Source: Pedobacter polysacchareus (GTDB lineage: Bacteria > Bacteroidota > Bacteroidia > Sphingobacteriales > Sphingobacteriaceae). From it: a DNA stretch of 64,000 nt. Positions 25,837-35,478 of this stretch are shown piece by piece. Within the stretch, counting starts at the first letter, position 1. Each line of letters opens with the position of its first letter. The translations under genes and the position numbers were made by a program. Below the pieces are notes generated by a model. That model was not told the origin of the DNA. It ran no database searches and saw nothing but the letters and a program-made list of their open reading frames with translations. The stretch is taken from NCBI RefSeq assembly GCF_019802255.1, contig NZ_JAHYSS010000006.1, forward strand, positions 478,821 to 542,820. Reading direction: 5' to 3'.

Positions 25837-26586
25837 TCAGACAATCTTAAGGTTCTTAAAACGAAGCTCGTCTAGCTTAGGATCATCACTTGGGAGCTCA
25901 GTAACCAGCACATTAATTCGCTGCAAATCACAAACTATAAAAGGTTCGTTGACACCGATTTTTTTGCTGTTGCTGAGCACAACCACGGATTTTGAGCCTT
26001 TCAGCATGGCCTTCTTCACCGCACCATCCTCTCTTACTGCAGCGGTAATACCGAAATCCTTGGAAATGGCACAAGTGCCCATCAAGTAAAGATCGACAAC
26101 AAACTCAGCGGCCTCTTCACAGGTTTTTGCCCCGATGTTTGTTTGTGTATCCCTGTCATAATTCCCACCTAGCACCATCACTTCGATATTCTTGAAGCGC
26201 CCTAACAAGGGAACCAGGGCTATATTATTGGTGATCACCCTCAACGAAGCATTCGTTGTCAAACATTCCGCAACCGCACAGACGGTGGTTCCACCATCCA
26301 TAAATACAGTCATCCCCGCCTTAAGCAAAGGCTGAACCTTGAACGCGATGATCTCTTTTTCTGTAGCATGAAAATCAGTGCGGTCCTGAAAAGAAAGCGG
26401 ATTCTTATCACGGGATATGGCTCCTCCCCTAACTTTAGACAAAAGACCATTCTCCTGCAGGTAGTCGATATCCCTTCGGATAGTGTCTTCAGAAACTGAT
26501 AAGTCCATAGACATTCCGCTATAAGTAACCGCACCAGTGTGCTTCAAACTTGAGATTATATGCTCAAACCGTTTTTCTCTGATCAT
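25837..26586 (-). CDS. DeoR/GlpR-family sugar regulator
   Basis: A 249-residue transcription factor. The N-terminal winged helix (residues 6-58) carries SVSEDTIRRDIDYLQENGLL, the DeoR signature; the C-terminal DeoRC domain binds a sugar phosphate, with MDGGTTVCAVAECL near residue 95 and LGGNYDRDTQTNIG near 138. It is divergent from the MFS gene and convergent with the DUF1080 gene, so it probably controls one or both. The TTTGCA repeats in front of the MFS gene are candidate operators. Confidence 0.93.
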   Translation of the reverse strand: MIREKRFEHIISSLKHTGAVTYSGMSMDLSVSEDTIRRDIDYLQENGLLSKVRGGAISRDKNPLSFQDRTDFHATEKEIIAFKVQPLLKAGMTVFMDGGTTVCAVAECLTTNASLRVITNNIALVPLLGRFKNIEVMVLGGNYDRDTQTNIGAKTCEEAAEFVVDLYLMGTCAISKDFGITAAVREDGAVKKAMLKGSKSVVVLSNSKKIGVNEPFIVCDLQRINVLVTELPSDDPKLDELRFKNLKIV

Positions 26587-26723
26587 TTCGCGACAAATAT
26601 AATTCTTTCCTCCCGATGCCTAAAATCCTTACCCTATTAGAGTGGATTTGTAAAAATGCAAGCTACGATGCCATTAAAATGATCCAATAGTGCTTTTTTT
26701 AGAAAAGACAGTCAGATCCATTA

Positions 26724-26747
26724 TTTGCAAATTTGCATGATTTTGCA
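26724..26747. promoter_or_regulatory. Triple TTTGCA repeat before the MFS gene
   Basis: TTTGCA occurs at 26724, 26732 and 26742, in the gap between the DeoR-type regulator and the MFS gene; the first two build the near-palindrome TTTGCAAATTTGCA. The array lies 13-36 bp before the MFS ATG, over the expected promoter. A DeoR operator is the simplest reading. Confidence 0.45.
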
Positions 26748-26759
26748 TTAATTTACAAC

Positions 26760-27935
26760 ATGAATAGCAATCTGATGGTAAATGAAGCAAAAAAAGCAAC
26801 ACAATATATATTCCTGGTCTGCGGCTTTGCACTTTCCAGCTGGGCGCCCATGGTGCCTATCGTAAAAGAAAAACTGCAGCTCAATGATGGCAGCCTTGGC
26901 TTATTGCTCCTATTCTTTGGTGCTGGGGCGATCTCGATGATGCCAATCAGCGGATACCTCTCTAAACGTTATGGAACTCGCATTGTGATTTTGTTTTCAG
27001 GACTAATCGCTGCAATCTTCCTTCCCATCTTATTATTGATGCCAAATCCCTGGCTGATGGGAGCCGCCGTCTTTATTTTTGGAGGTGGAATTGGAGTGAT
27101 TGATGTAGCCATGAACTCTCATGGCATCCATGTGCAGAACCGATATGGCCGCCCAATCATGTCCTCCCTCCATGGTCTTTTTAGTGTAGGTGGCTTATGT
27201 GGTGCCTTAGGACTAGGATTATTGATGAAAGCAGGACTCCATCCACTAACTGCTGCAATTTCGATTTCGACACTGCTCCTGTTCATTCTGGTATGGAAAT
27301 TCAAATCATTGTTCTCCAAAGAACAGGAAATTGAGGAACCTGAACACCATACCCCAGAAGCACATCAAGCTAAAACGACAGCTGGCTGGTTCAGTGCAAG
27401 CATACTTTTTCTTGGCGCTGCATGTTTTGCCGTGTTTCTTTCCGAAGGGGCAATGCTGGATTGGGCTGCGCTTTTCTTAAAGGAAAACAGAGGGGTAACT
27501 GCAGAACTTGCCGGGGTTGGATATGCCACTTTTTCAATTGCAATGGCAGCCATGCGTCTTTTGGGAGATCGCATTGTAGAGCGATTTAGTGGGAAAACCG
27601 TAGTAGTTGCCGGTGGCCTTATCGCTGCACTGGGGATATTCCTTGCCGTATCAACGCCATGGATCCCAACCACACTGCTGGGATTTGTGCTCTTAGGCAT
27701 AGGCGCTGCAAACCTAGTTCCTGTATTCTTTAGCGAGGGTGGAAAACTGAAAGGCATCCCAGCATCAGTGGCCATTCCTGCCATCAGCACGATGGGGTAT
27801 GCAGGTCAGCTCGCCGGACCAGCATTGCTAGGATTTATCGCTTACCATTTCTCACTAACCATTGCGCTCACCTTCACAGGAGTTTTACTTTTAAGCGTTG
27901 CCCTGGCTTATGCATTCAGGAAAGCTAATGTGTAA
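26760..27935 (+). CDS. MFS transporter (sugar-type, 12 TM)
   Basis: A 391-residue transporter from ATG 26760 (a TTG at 26733 would extend it across the operator-like repeats). Twelve hydrophobic segments are present. The A-motif between TM2 and TM3 reads GYLSKRYGTRIVI, and IGVIDVAMNSHGIHVQNRYGRP is typical of the Bacteroidota MFS group often annotated as fucose-permease-like. It probably takes up a sugar or sugar derivative under control of the divergent DeoR protein. Substrate unknown. A strong bidirectional terminator follows. Confidence 0.9.
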   Translation: MNSNLMVNEAKKATQYIFLVCGFALSSWAPMVPIVKEKLQLNDGSLGLLLLFFGAGAISMMPISGYLSKRYGTRIVILFSGLIAAIFLPILLLMPNPWLMGAAVFIFGGGIGVIDVAMNSHGIHVQNRYGRPIMSSLHGLFSVGGLCGALGLGLLMKAGLHPLTAAISISTLLLFILVWKFKSLFSKEQEIEEPEHHTPEAHQAKTTAGWFSASILFLGAACFAVFLSEGAMLDWAALFLKENRGVTAELAGVGYATFSIAMAAMRLLGDRIVERFSGKTVVVAGGLIAALGIFLAVSTPWIPTTLLGFVLLGIGAANLVPVFFSEGGKLKGIPASVAIPAISTMGYAGQLAGPALLGFIAYHFSLTIALTFTGVLLLSVALAYAFRKANV

Positions 27936-28015
27936 AGGAGAAATACAGCATCCAGCAGATGGTCAACCTTAAGAAGGCATTCATTCCATCAGGCTGACAA
28001 TCCAGATTTAATGCT

Positions 28016-28053
28016 AAAAAAGCCGTTCCTCTAATACGAGGAACGGCTTTTTT
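28016..28053. terminator. Bidirectional rho-independent terminator
   Basis: AGCCGTTCCTC (28021-28031) and GAGGAACGGCT (28038-28048) make a perfect 11-bp stem with a 6-base loop. A tract of A lies before it and a tract of T after it, so it serves both the MFS gene and the metallopeptidase operon that converges from the right. Confidence 0.92.
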
Positions 28054-28082
28054 AGGAAACACATCAGTAGTACAAACCGCTG

Positions 28083-29285
28083 TTATAAAACTGGATTTTG
28101 TGTATAATCGCTCCAGAGCTGATCCACATTTTTACCTGTTTCTGATTGCCAGAAAGCACCATTGTTATAAGTATTCGTACGTGCTGCGGTATTCAATTTA
28201 ACCATAAGTTTAGGGTTTCTGATCTCCAGCCAAACAAAGAAACGCGCTGTAATTCTGTAAGCGTCCGTGTAGTTTTGTCCAGCTTGATAATTAGGCAAGC
28301 TCCATTTAGCAGTAGCATTGCTGAGGCCAATACGGTTACGTTCATAATCTGCTAAACCTTCTGTAACCCAACCCGGAGCACCGCCAGAATATGCCTGTAC
28401 AATGTGCATCATTTCATGAGTAGCTACATCTAAATCCAATGGGATAGCCTTAAAATATGCTGGGTCATAACGCACTACCCCACCACCATAAGTTGCGGCA
28501 ACACCTTTATAATCAGGATCCATAATAAAGGTAATACTGGTCAACGCATTTGGATTGTAGGTATCCACGGATTTACCATAGTTCTTTTTGAAAGCATCAA
28601 TCAGTCCTGCTTTCACTGAAGGCAATACATCGGTATTGCGGTCTACATAAGTAAGCGTGTATTTACCTTCTTTGATCGTTTCTACGGTCGCTGATGCTGG
28701 AGTTACGGTTTGTTCTTTTTCTGGAACCTCAAACAAACGCCATTCTGCAAGTTGAAACAAAACGTTTGCCCCTGTTCTGTTTTGAGAAGTCCCGCTAACA
28801 TTCAAACGATAATGCTTATAGCCTTTCATATTTTTAAAGTTAAACCGCTTCGTCTGCGTTCTAAAACCAAAAGCTTCATATTGTCTTGTATCCAATTGAA
28901 CCCAGGTTGTACCATCATTTGATGCCGTTATTTTCCAGTCGCGGGGATCTCTTTCCTGAGCATCATCTCCAGAAGTAAGAGTATATGCAGCAACCACTTG
29001 TTCTTTTGGAAAAGACAGCTGCATATAGGAGGCAGCATCAAAAGAATAAGTCAGGAATTTCGTCGTAGTGATATTGTCTACTAATTTCGAGGAACCTTCT
29101 TTTCCATTGGCACCTGAAGTATTCTCAGTACTTACCGTAAGTGTACCTGATGCAGTCAGGTCCTGCTCTTTAATTATTGAGGTAGGATCTGTGGTATTAT
29201 TTTGTGCTCCCGTTCCTTTATTACAGGATGAATGCGCCACAAGCACGCAAAAAAGAGGGGCCATAAGGCATGAAAATTTTAACAT
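28083..29285 (-). CDS. Discoidin + basic-secretory-protein metallopeptidase lipoprotein
   Basis: A 400-residue lipoprotein (signal ends LVAHSSC). Residues about 45-190 form an F5/8 type C (discoidin) domain with the SNDGTTW and FQLAEWRLFEVPE stretches; this part is closely related to the 187-residue lipoprotein at the head of the operon. Residues 205-400 match the plant/bacterial basic secretory protein peptidase family: the zinc motif HEMMH near residue 291, then PGWVTEGLADYER with the third-ligand region. It is the last gene of the SusC/SusD operon. A surface peptidase that trims protein or glycoprotein ligands is the likely role. Confidence 0.9.
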   Translation of the reverse strand: MLKFSCLMAPLFCVLVAHSSCNKGTGAQNNTTDPTSIIKEQDLTASGTLTVSTENTSGANGKEGSSKLVDNITTTKFLTYSFDAASYMQLSFPKEQVVAAYTLTSGDDAQERDPRDWKITASNDGTTWVQLDTRQYEAFGFRTQTKRFNFKNMKGYKHYRLNVSGTSQNRTGANVLFQLAEWRLFEVPEKEQTVTPASATVETIKEGKYTLTYVDRNTDVLPSVKAGLIDAFKKNYGKSVDTYNPNALTSITFIMDPDYKGVAATYGGGVVRYDPAYFKAIPLDLDVATHEMMHIVQAYSGGAPGWVTEGLADYERNRIGLSNATAKWSLPNYQAGQNYTDAYRITARFFVWLEIRNPKLMVKLNTAARTNTYNNGAFWQSETGKNVDQLWSDYTQNPVL

Positions 29286-29319
29286 ATCAATAGTTTATTT
29301 GTGTGTGTTTATAGCATAG

Positions 29320-29342
29320 AAAAAGCAACCTTAAAAGATTGC
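29320..29342 (-). terminator. Weak hairpin between the two metallopeptidase genes
   Basis: On the minus strand GCAATCTT and AAGGTTGC (29325-29342) pair with one mismatch and are followed by TTTTTC. The loop is very short, so it may only reduce expression of the last gene. Confidence 0.4.
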
Positions 29343-29351
29343 CTTAGTTTA

Positions 29352-30323
29352 TTAATAGGTAATACCTGGAAAATCAATTTTAGCTTTAACCAATTGAGCT
29401 TTCCAATCATTTCCTTTTTCATCTTTATCTCCAAAGGCGATCATCGCCTGGTTTTCAAGATTGGCTCCCGCCGCTCCGCTCCAGAAATGGACAAATTCAC
29501 CGAAGTTCATTCTACGGTCGTACTCCATATATGGTTTCCCATTAACTACGATCTGGTGTTTTGGAAAATGCTCCGATAACTTGGTAAAAAAGGCATTTAA
29601 TACGCGCGTTTTACCAAACTGATCATAAATCGGAAAGAACCAGTCTTTAAACCATTTTGTTCCGGTTCTAGGATAAGTATCAGTGGTGTTGATCATCAAG
29701 TTATACCAGCGTTTGGCATCATCAGTTCTGTTCAAGCCCAGATAAACATCATATTGATAGATTTCCATCCATTTACTATCATGCCAGATGTCCCATGCTG
29801 GTGAACCTTTCACCCCTTTTACGGCACCTTCAACAATATGTCCGATCTCATGCGTAGAAATGTCAATATCATTCTCTTTACCCGACATCCATGCATTGAA
29901 ATCACCTGAACCACAATCGGTCACATTGCGATAATCATGACTGGCATCCATATAAGTGGAAGGATGACCGCCGCCATATTTTCCTGCATGATAAATCACA
30001 AACAAACGACCATCATCCCCAAAATTCCCATAAGTCTTTTTGGTATAATCCCAGGCCTCAGCCATGTATTGAAATGGCCAGGTAATGGTTCCTTTCACAT
30101 CACCATCATAGTACACCGCCACATTGTTATCATAATACACCCGATTTACAACCTGAACATGATCAAACCAATGTTCTTTCCACGTTTTAGGTGGTGCACC
30201 TGGTGGATCCTGAACTTCTACAATTGGAGGGGCTGGTGGGATGGGTTTTATGATTTCTTTTTTGGAATTACATCCAACACTTAAACCGGCTAAAAAAATT
30301 ACTGTATATACACTATTCTTCAT
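29352..30323 (-). CDS. Zinc metallopeptidase-like lipoprotein (HExxH)
   Basis: ATG 30323 is used instead of ATG 30365, because it begins the lipoprotein signal MKNSVYTVIFLAGLSVGC (Cys18). The mature protein of about 305 residues starts with a Pro-rich linker, then a domain with HEIGHIVEG near residue 155, a zinc-binding HExxH motif, followed by a W/D/Y-rich helical part. It resembles SusC/D-associated metallohydrolase lipoproteins. It lies directly after SusD (70 bp). Catalytic function is inferred from the motif; the exact peptidase family is not certain. Confidence 0.82.
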   Translation of the reverse strand: MKNSVYTVIFLAGLSVGCNSKKEIIKPIPPAPPIVEVQDPPGAPPKTWKEHWFDHVQVVNRVYYDNNVAVYYDGDVKGTITWPFQYMAEAWDYTKKTYGNFGDDGRLFVIYHAGKYGGGHPSTYMDASHDYRNVTDCGSGDFNAWMSGKENDIDISTHEIGHIVEGAVKGVKGSPAWDIWHDSKWMEIYQYDVYLGLNRTDDAKRWYNLMINTTDTYPRTGTKWFKDWFFPIYDQFGKTRVLNAFFTKLSEHFPKHQIVVNGKPYMEYDRRMNFGEFVHFWSGAAGANLENQAMIAFGDKDEKGNDWKAQLVKAKIDFPGITY

Positions 30324-30393
30324 AAAATTTAATTTAACAGGCAATAAATAACACCGGACGATCATGCCCCGCCCGATGTTATACTGCCCTTAT

Positions 30394-32220
30394 TTACCAA
30401 CCTGTGTTTTGTACAATTTGGGGTACCTTTTGTATTTCACCATTTGGGATAGGCCACAAATAATGTCTTTTTTGGAATACTCTGTTTTCTGTAGTCACCA
30501 CCGTATAGAATGCTGGGCTATTCTTCGTAATGTCTAGTCCACGGATAATATTATCAGTAGTCTCCGCGATCTTCCATTCTCTGGTATAGAAGTAACGATC
30601 CAGTTCAAAAGCAAGTTCTACCCTTCTTTCTTTACCGATCGCAGCTCTCATATCAGCAGGTACAGGCAATCCGCCAGCACCATATTTTGGAATACCTGCA
30701 CGTTCACGGATTCTGTTCAGGTAAAGTAACAGATCAGGATTGGTGGGATCTGACTCCTGCAATGCCTCTGCATAATCCAGGTAGATCTCTGCCAGACGGA
30801 TCATCGAGAACAAAGTACGACTGGTGGTCCATCCTGCTACCGTTAGGTGTTTTCTAGAGGTATAACCTGTTTTGGTATAATCGGAATTCGCAATACCAGC
30901 TTTACCAGCATTCCCCGTATTGGTGAAATCGGTAATGATATTCGACTGTGGATTAATCCATTTACGCCCTGAATACGTGATATTCGCATAAAAACGAGGC
31001 TCCCGGTTCACGTACATATTACTGATCGAACGAACCGCATTCTGATCATTCGGATCTGGTGCCTGATAGTTAGAGAAACCAGTAGCACTATAACTTGGGT
31101 CGTTGTTAATAGACAATCCATTTACAGTAAAAAACGCATCCACCATTTGCTGAGAAACAGACAGGAATGAACCACCTTTATCACCTCCGGAAGCACCATT
31201 ATGATTCGGCGCTAAAGAATATTGATAATTGGTTACATCTCCTGCTCTTCCAAAGATCATTTCAGAATTCCAGCCATTCAAGACTACATCTCTGGTAGCC
31301 AGGAAAGCCCTGTTGAATGCCGTGTTTGGAAGTCCGGTAGGCGTGCTGCTCACTGAATATAAACTGTAACCTGAGTAATTGGGATTGTTTAAAAACTCTC
31401 TGGCAGCGGTAGCCAGTCTTGTCCATTTCGCCGGACTGCTCGTCTGATTGATCAATTGTTTACCATCTTGGTTTTTAAGATTGGCATAATCAGTATTGCC
31501 GTTAAACAAAGGTCTTGCTGCACTAAGCAATGCTTTTATTTTATAAGCCTGAGCAACTGATCCATTAATATGTCCATAATCTTCAGATGACTGAGGAATA
31601 GGTGGAAGACCAGCAGTTGCTGCATCCAGCTCCGCCACAATATAATCGATGCATTCATCAAATGAACTACGGGGTTTACTGATCGCAGCTAATGGCGCAT
31701 CAGAAGCAATAGGTTCATTACCCAATAAGACTACCGGACCGTATTGACGCACTAAATAATAGTAATAAATCGCCCTCAACGCTCTTGCCTCATTGTAATA
31801 ACGGCCTACAAAATCAATCCCTCCAAGGTTACAGTCTGTACATCTGTTTACATTCGCCATGAAAGTACTGGCAGCCTGTATCCCCTTATAGAAATTCTGC
31901 CAATGGTAATTCACTTCTCCCCTGGTGGCATCCCATGCACCGGTATTCACGTTCTCTGAGAAATTGGCCAGGGTATAATCTGCTTCATCAGAAGCAGCTG
32001 TCCAGGGACCAATATTTCCTGACTGACTTGGAAAACGATCCGAATTCTGGCTAGGTATGGTTGAATATACGTTTGCCAGGGCTTGATCTACAGTAGCTTT
32101 CTTTTCAAAAGCCTGCGTAAAAGTCAATCGGTCGTCAGGTACCTGGTCTAAAAATTTCTTACAACCGTAATTTCCAGCAATGAACAGGAAGGCTGTGGTA
32201 TATATAAATATTCTTTTCAT
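30394..32220 (-). CDS. SusD/RagB-family surface glycan- or peptide-binding lipoprotein
   Basis: A 608-residue SusD homologue. Lipoprotein signal with Cys20 (FIAGNYGCKKFLDQVPDDRL), TPR-like helices in the first half (YNEARALRAIYYYYLVRQYGP) and the typical C-terminal segments (EIYLDYAEALQES, YLNRIRERAGIPKYG, GKERRVELAFELDRYF). It lies 5 bp after the SusC stop and caps that channel on the cell surface. The metallopeptidases and discoidin proteins in the same operon suggest a protein or glycoprotein ligand rather than a simple polysaccharide. Confidence 0.96.
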   Translation of the reverse strand: MKRIFIYTTAFLFIAGNYGCKKFLDQVPDDRLTFTQAFEKKATVDQALANVYSTIPSQNSDRFPSQSGNIGPWTAASDEADYTLANFSENVNTGAWDATRGEVNYHWQNFYKGIQAASTFMANVNRCTDCNLGGIDFVGRYYNEARALRAIYYYYLVRQYGPVVLLGNEPIASDAPLAAISKPRSSFDECIDYIVAELDAATAGLPPIPQSSEDYGHINGSVAQAYKIKALLSAARPLFNGNTDYANLKNQDGKQLINQTSSPAKWTRLATAAREFLNNPNYSGYSLYSVSSTPTGLPNTAFNRAFLATRDVVLNGWNSEMIFGRAGDVTNYQYSLAPNHNGASGGDKGGSFLSVSQQMVDAFFTVNGLSINNDPSYSATGFSNYQAPDPNDQNAVRSISNMYVNREPRFYANITYSGRKWINPQSNIITDFTNTGNAGKAGIANSDYTKTGYTSRKHLTVAGWTTSRTLFSMIRLAEIYLDYAEALQESDPTNPDLLLYLNRIRERAGIPKYGAGGLPVPADMRAAIGKERRVELAFELDRYFYTREWKIAETTDNIIRGLDITKNSPAFYTVVTTENRVFQKRHYLWPIPNGEIQKVPQIVQNTGW

Positions 32221-32225
32221 TATGT

Positions 32226-35200
32226 TTAAAAATTAGCGGTGAAACCCAGGGAATAATTTGAAGTCAGCGGATAACGGGTACCATTACTGGTTAACAGTTC
32301 CGGATCCCATAGCTTAAACTTGCTGAAAGTATACATGTTATAACCCGTTGCATAAATCCTCAGACGTTTCACACCGATGGACTTAATTCCTTCTTTAAGT
32401 GTATAACCCAAATCAACATTTTTCAATCTCAGGAAGCTGACATCACGTTTCCACCAGGTACTTGACTGATAGTTATTGTTGTTGGTATTATAAGATAGTC
32501 TAGGGTAAGTGACATTCTGACTCGGGTTAGCTACCGTCCAGCGGTCTGTAGCCACAGCCAGCATATTTCCCTGTCCTCCAGAGTAAGCGAATGAAGGAAT
32601 GTCAATTAAGATATCCGCATTGCTTTGTCCTTGGAAAAAGGCACCAAAATCAAAATTCTTATAGCTGACAGAGAAGCCAAAACCATAAGTGGTCGTTGGC
32701 ATATCACCCCTACCAATGATGGACTTGTCGAAATCGTTGATTTCACCATCACCATTTAAATCCCTGTACTTAATATCACCTGGCATTAGCGTACCAAATT
32801 GCTTCGGACTAGCATCAATCTCTGCCTGGCTATCGAATAATTTCTCTGCAATAAATCCAAAACGAGTCGCAGCTAAGATATTATATCCTCTTTGCTCCAT
32901 CCATGGATAAGCTTTAGGTGCCTGGTCATTTTCAATCACTTTATCCTTGTTGTAAGTATAATTCGCTCTGAAATTGATAGACAAATCCTGGCTGAACTGA
33001 GCATTGTACTCTATCGTACCATCAATACCTTTGTTTTTCACTTCACCAAGGTTACCTAGTGGTGTATTGGCAAGGCCGATATAATTTGGCACTACACCAC
33101 GACTAATAAACGTCCCGGTTCTATGTTCTTTAAACACGTCAACAATCAGGGAAAGGTTGTTATTTAAGGTCTTCAACTCGAAACCTAAATCTTGCTTGCG
33201 CGTTTCTGCCCAGGTTACATCCACTCCGTAAGCAGTAATCCCTAAACCTCCAAAGCTGTTCTGGCCAGTCTGTCCAAAAGTATAACCCGGAATGTCTGTA
33301 TTGCTGATCTTGGTTAGATAGAAGAAACGATCCGCTTCATTCTGTGCATAATTAGCCGTACTTCCTCCGGATCCCACGATACCATCAGAATAACGGAACT
33401 TCACCATCTGGAATGTGTTTTTTAACTTCTCAAAAAAGCGTTCATTAGACACCAACCATCCTACACCAAATGCAGGGAATGCGCCGTAACGCTTGCTTGG
33501 TGCAAAATTCTCTGAACCATTATAACCCAGGTTAAACTCTGCAAAATACTTGTTATCAAAAGCATAAGTAGCACGTGTAGCCACACCCTGTAACCTATAA
33601 GGTATAGAAAGTGTTAAATTACCCGCAAATGGGTTACTGTTGTCATTCTGATTATAAAGTACCAAACCACTTACGGCATGTTTACCAAAAGTACGGTTGT
33701 AATTGATCCCTACTTCGGCATATACCTTCTTGTCTCCACCATTACCATTGGCATAGTTTAAGAAATCCTGTCCTTGTAATACCAGTCCATATTTATAGCC
33801 TGAATTTGGATCGTTAGGAGTATTGTAAGGATCATTAGGATTAATCCTATATAAGGATTCTCTTCTTATTCTATTGATGCGGTTTTCATTTTTAACATCG
33901 AAAGAGAACATTCCAGTGATGGACAAACCAGGTGTAATCTCTTTTAAATCCTGTGTTAAACGAAGGTTGGAATACAGCTGAGTATCATATCCAATGCGGT
34001 ATCCATTTCTGGTAATGTCACCATAAGGATTACGCTGATCCGCCTGCGGACTAATTCCAGGCAAGCTTCCGTTTGGATATAAGATTGGAAATGAAGTAGG
34101 ATTGATCAGGAAAGCCTGACTAAAAATATCCTGTGCATTAAAGTTACTTGGGAAGTTGGTCTGGGATAAAACACCCTTAATCCCCAGATCCAATTTAGTA
34201 GTTCCGGTGATGTCCCAGTTTAAATTGGTACTCACATTAAAGCGGTCATAACTTTGGTTGATTTTCTTATTGTCTGCATCATTGGTTTTAAACAATCCGC
34301 TTTCACCATAATAGCCTAAAGACACATAGTATCTCGCATTGCTCACCCCACCAGATAAATTAGCAGTAGCCGTTCTGTTTTGTCCGAAATCATTATAAAT
34401 GGCATCAAACCAATTTACATTTGGATATAAGATCGGATCTGAACCACTGGCTGTTTTTTGAATCGCATCTAAACTAAATGCAGGATTAAATGCTCCCGCA
34501 GCACCACCCCTCAGGTATTCAGTATATTTTGCCTCATTGGCCAGGTTCATATAATCGATACCATCAATCAGCTGTGGTTTACGGGTAAACTTGCTGATCC
34601 CCTGGTAAAAATCTACAGAGATCGTTGGTACACCAGTTTTACCTTGTTTGGTGTTGATCAGGATTACCCCGTTTGCCCCACGAATACCGTATACCGCAGT
34701 CGCCGCAGCATCTTTAAGCACGGTAAAGTTCTCTACGTCATAAACACTAATGTCATTCAGGTTTCTACCCGGAACACCATCAATGATAATCAAAGGACTT
34801 CTGTCTCCTGCCGATTGTGAAGTAATACCACGGATAAAAATATCTGAACCTGTAGCACCAGGCTCTCCGTTTCTGCTCACGTTAATCACCCCTGGAATAC
34901 GCCCAGCCAACATCTGACTTAAGCTGGATACCGGTTGTTTTAAATCTTCTACGCTGACCGACGACTGTGCCCCTACCAGACTTTCTTTCTTCTGTGTACC
35001 AAAACCTACAATAGCGATCTCTTTCAGATCCTCACCACTTTTTGGTTTCATCTCAATCGTTAAAGTCGTTTGTTTTCCGACAGCAACTTCCTGAGTTTCA
35101 TAACTTACATAACTTACAATTAAGACCGCATTTTCATTTGGTATTCCGATGCTAAAAGCACCATTCACATCTGCTGCTGCAGTAATCGTGGTACCTTTAA

Positions 35201-35432
35201 CCCTGATCCCAGCTCCTGGTAATGGCAATCCTTTTTCATCCTTTATAATACCACGGATCGTAATGTCCGTGTTTGGCTGCGTTGTGGTGACAAAAGTAGC
35301 TGCTCTAATTGCAGATACCGATGCTGAGGCAGTGCTGCAGGTTCCTGCAGCCACAGAAAAGGCCAGCACCCGAAGGGCAATATCCCTCGATAGCAGCTCT
35401 CTTCCAATTAACATTCGTAATTTTTTTCTCAT
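32226..35432 (-). CDS. SusC/RagA TonB-linked outer-membrane transporter
   Basis: Start set at ATG 35432, which begins MRKKLRMLIGRELL; an upstream in-frame start at 35504 would overlap the preceding lipoprotein gene. The 1068-residue product has an unusually long signal region, a carboxypeptidase-regulatory-like domain (ITIRGIIKDEKGLPLPGAGI), the SusC box region with VGFGTQKKESLVGAQSSV, a plug domain (ILKDAAATAVYGIRGANGVI) and a 22-stranded barrel ending in SLGFTANF. It works with the adjacent SusD and TonB to import oligomers. Confidence 0.96.
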   Translation of the reverse strand: MRKKLRMLIGRELLSRDIALRVLAFSVAAGTCSTASASVSAIRAATFVTTTQPNTDITIRGIIKDEKGLPLPGAGIRVKGTTITAAADVNGAFSIGIPNENAVLIVSYVSYETQEVAVGKQTTLTIEMKPKSGEDLKEIAIVGFGTQKKESLVGAQSSVSVEDLKQPVSSLSQMLAGRIPGVINVSRNGEPGATGSDIFIRGITSQSAGDRSPLIIIDGVPGRNLNDISVYDVENFTVLKDAAATAVYGIRGANGVILINTKQGKTGVPTISVDFYQGISKFTRKPQLIDGIDYMNLANEAKYTEYLRGGAAGAFNPAFSLDAIQKTASGSDPILYPNVNWFDAIYNDFGQNRTATANLSGGVSNARYYVSLGYYGESGLFKTNDADNKKINQSYDRFNVSTNLNWDITGTTKLDLGIKGVLSQTNFPSNFNAQDIFSQAFLINPTSFPILYPNGSLPGISPQADQRNPYGDITRNGYRIGYDTQLYSNLRLTQDLKEITPGLSITGMFSFDVKNENRINRIRRESLYRINPNDPYNTPNDPNSGYKYGLVLQGQDFLNYANGNGGDKKVYAEVGINYNRTFGKHAVSGLVLYNQNDNSNPFAGNLTLSIPYRLQGVATRATYAFDNKYFAEFNLGYNGSENFAPSKRYGAFPAFGVGWLVSNERFFEKLKNTFQMVKFRYSDGIVGSGGSTANYAQNEADRFFYLTKISNTDIPGYTFGQTGQNSFGGLGITAYGVDVTWAETRKQDLGFELKTLNNNLSLIVDVFKEHRTGTFISRGVVPNYIGLANTPLGNLGEVKNKGIDGTIEYNAQFSQDLSINFRANYTYNKDKVIENDQAPKAYPWMEQRGYNILAATRFGFIAEKLFDSQAEIDASPKQFGTLMPGDIKYRDLNGDGEINDFDKSIIGRGDMPTTTYGFGFSVSYKNFDFGAFFQGQSNADILIDIPSFAYSGGQGNMLAVATDRWTVANPSQNVTYPRLSYNTNNNNYQSSTWWKRDVSFLRLKNVDLGYTLKEGIKSIGVKRLRIYATGYNMYTFSKFKLWDPELLTSNGTRYPLTSNYSLGFTANF

Positions 35433-35478
35433 AATCAATTTGATTGTATCTAATTTGTTGGTTGTTTTTTTTGATCTG

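Noticed and set aside
28083..28290. Possible link of the discoidin peptidase to the lanthipeptide cluster as leader peptidase
   Set aside because: It is separated by other transcription units, belongs to the SusC/SusD operon, and the C39 domain already explains leader removal.
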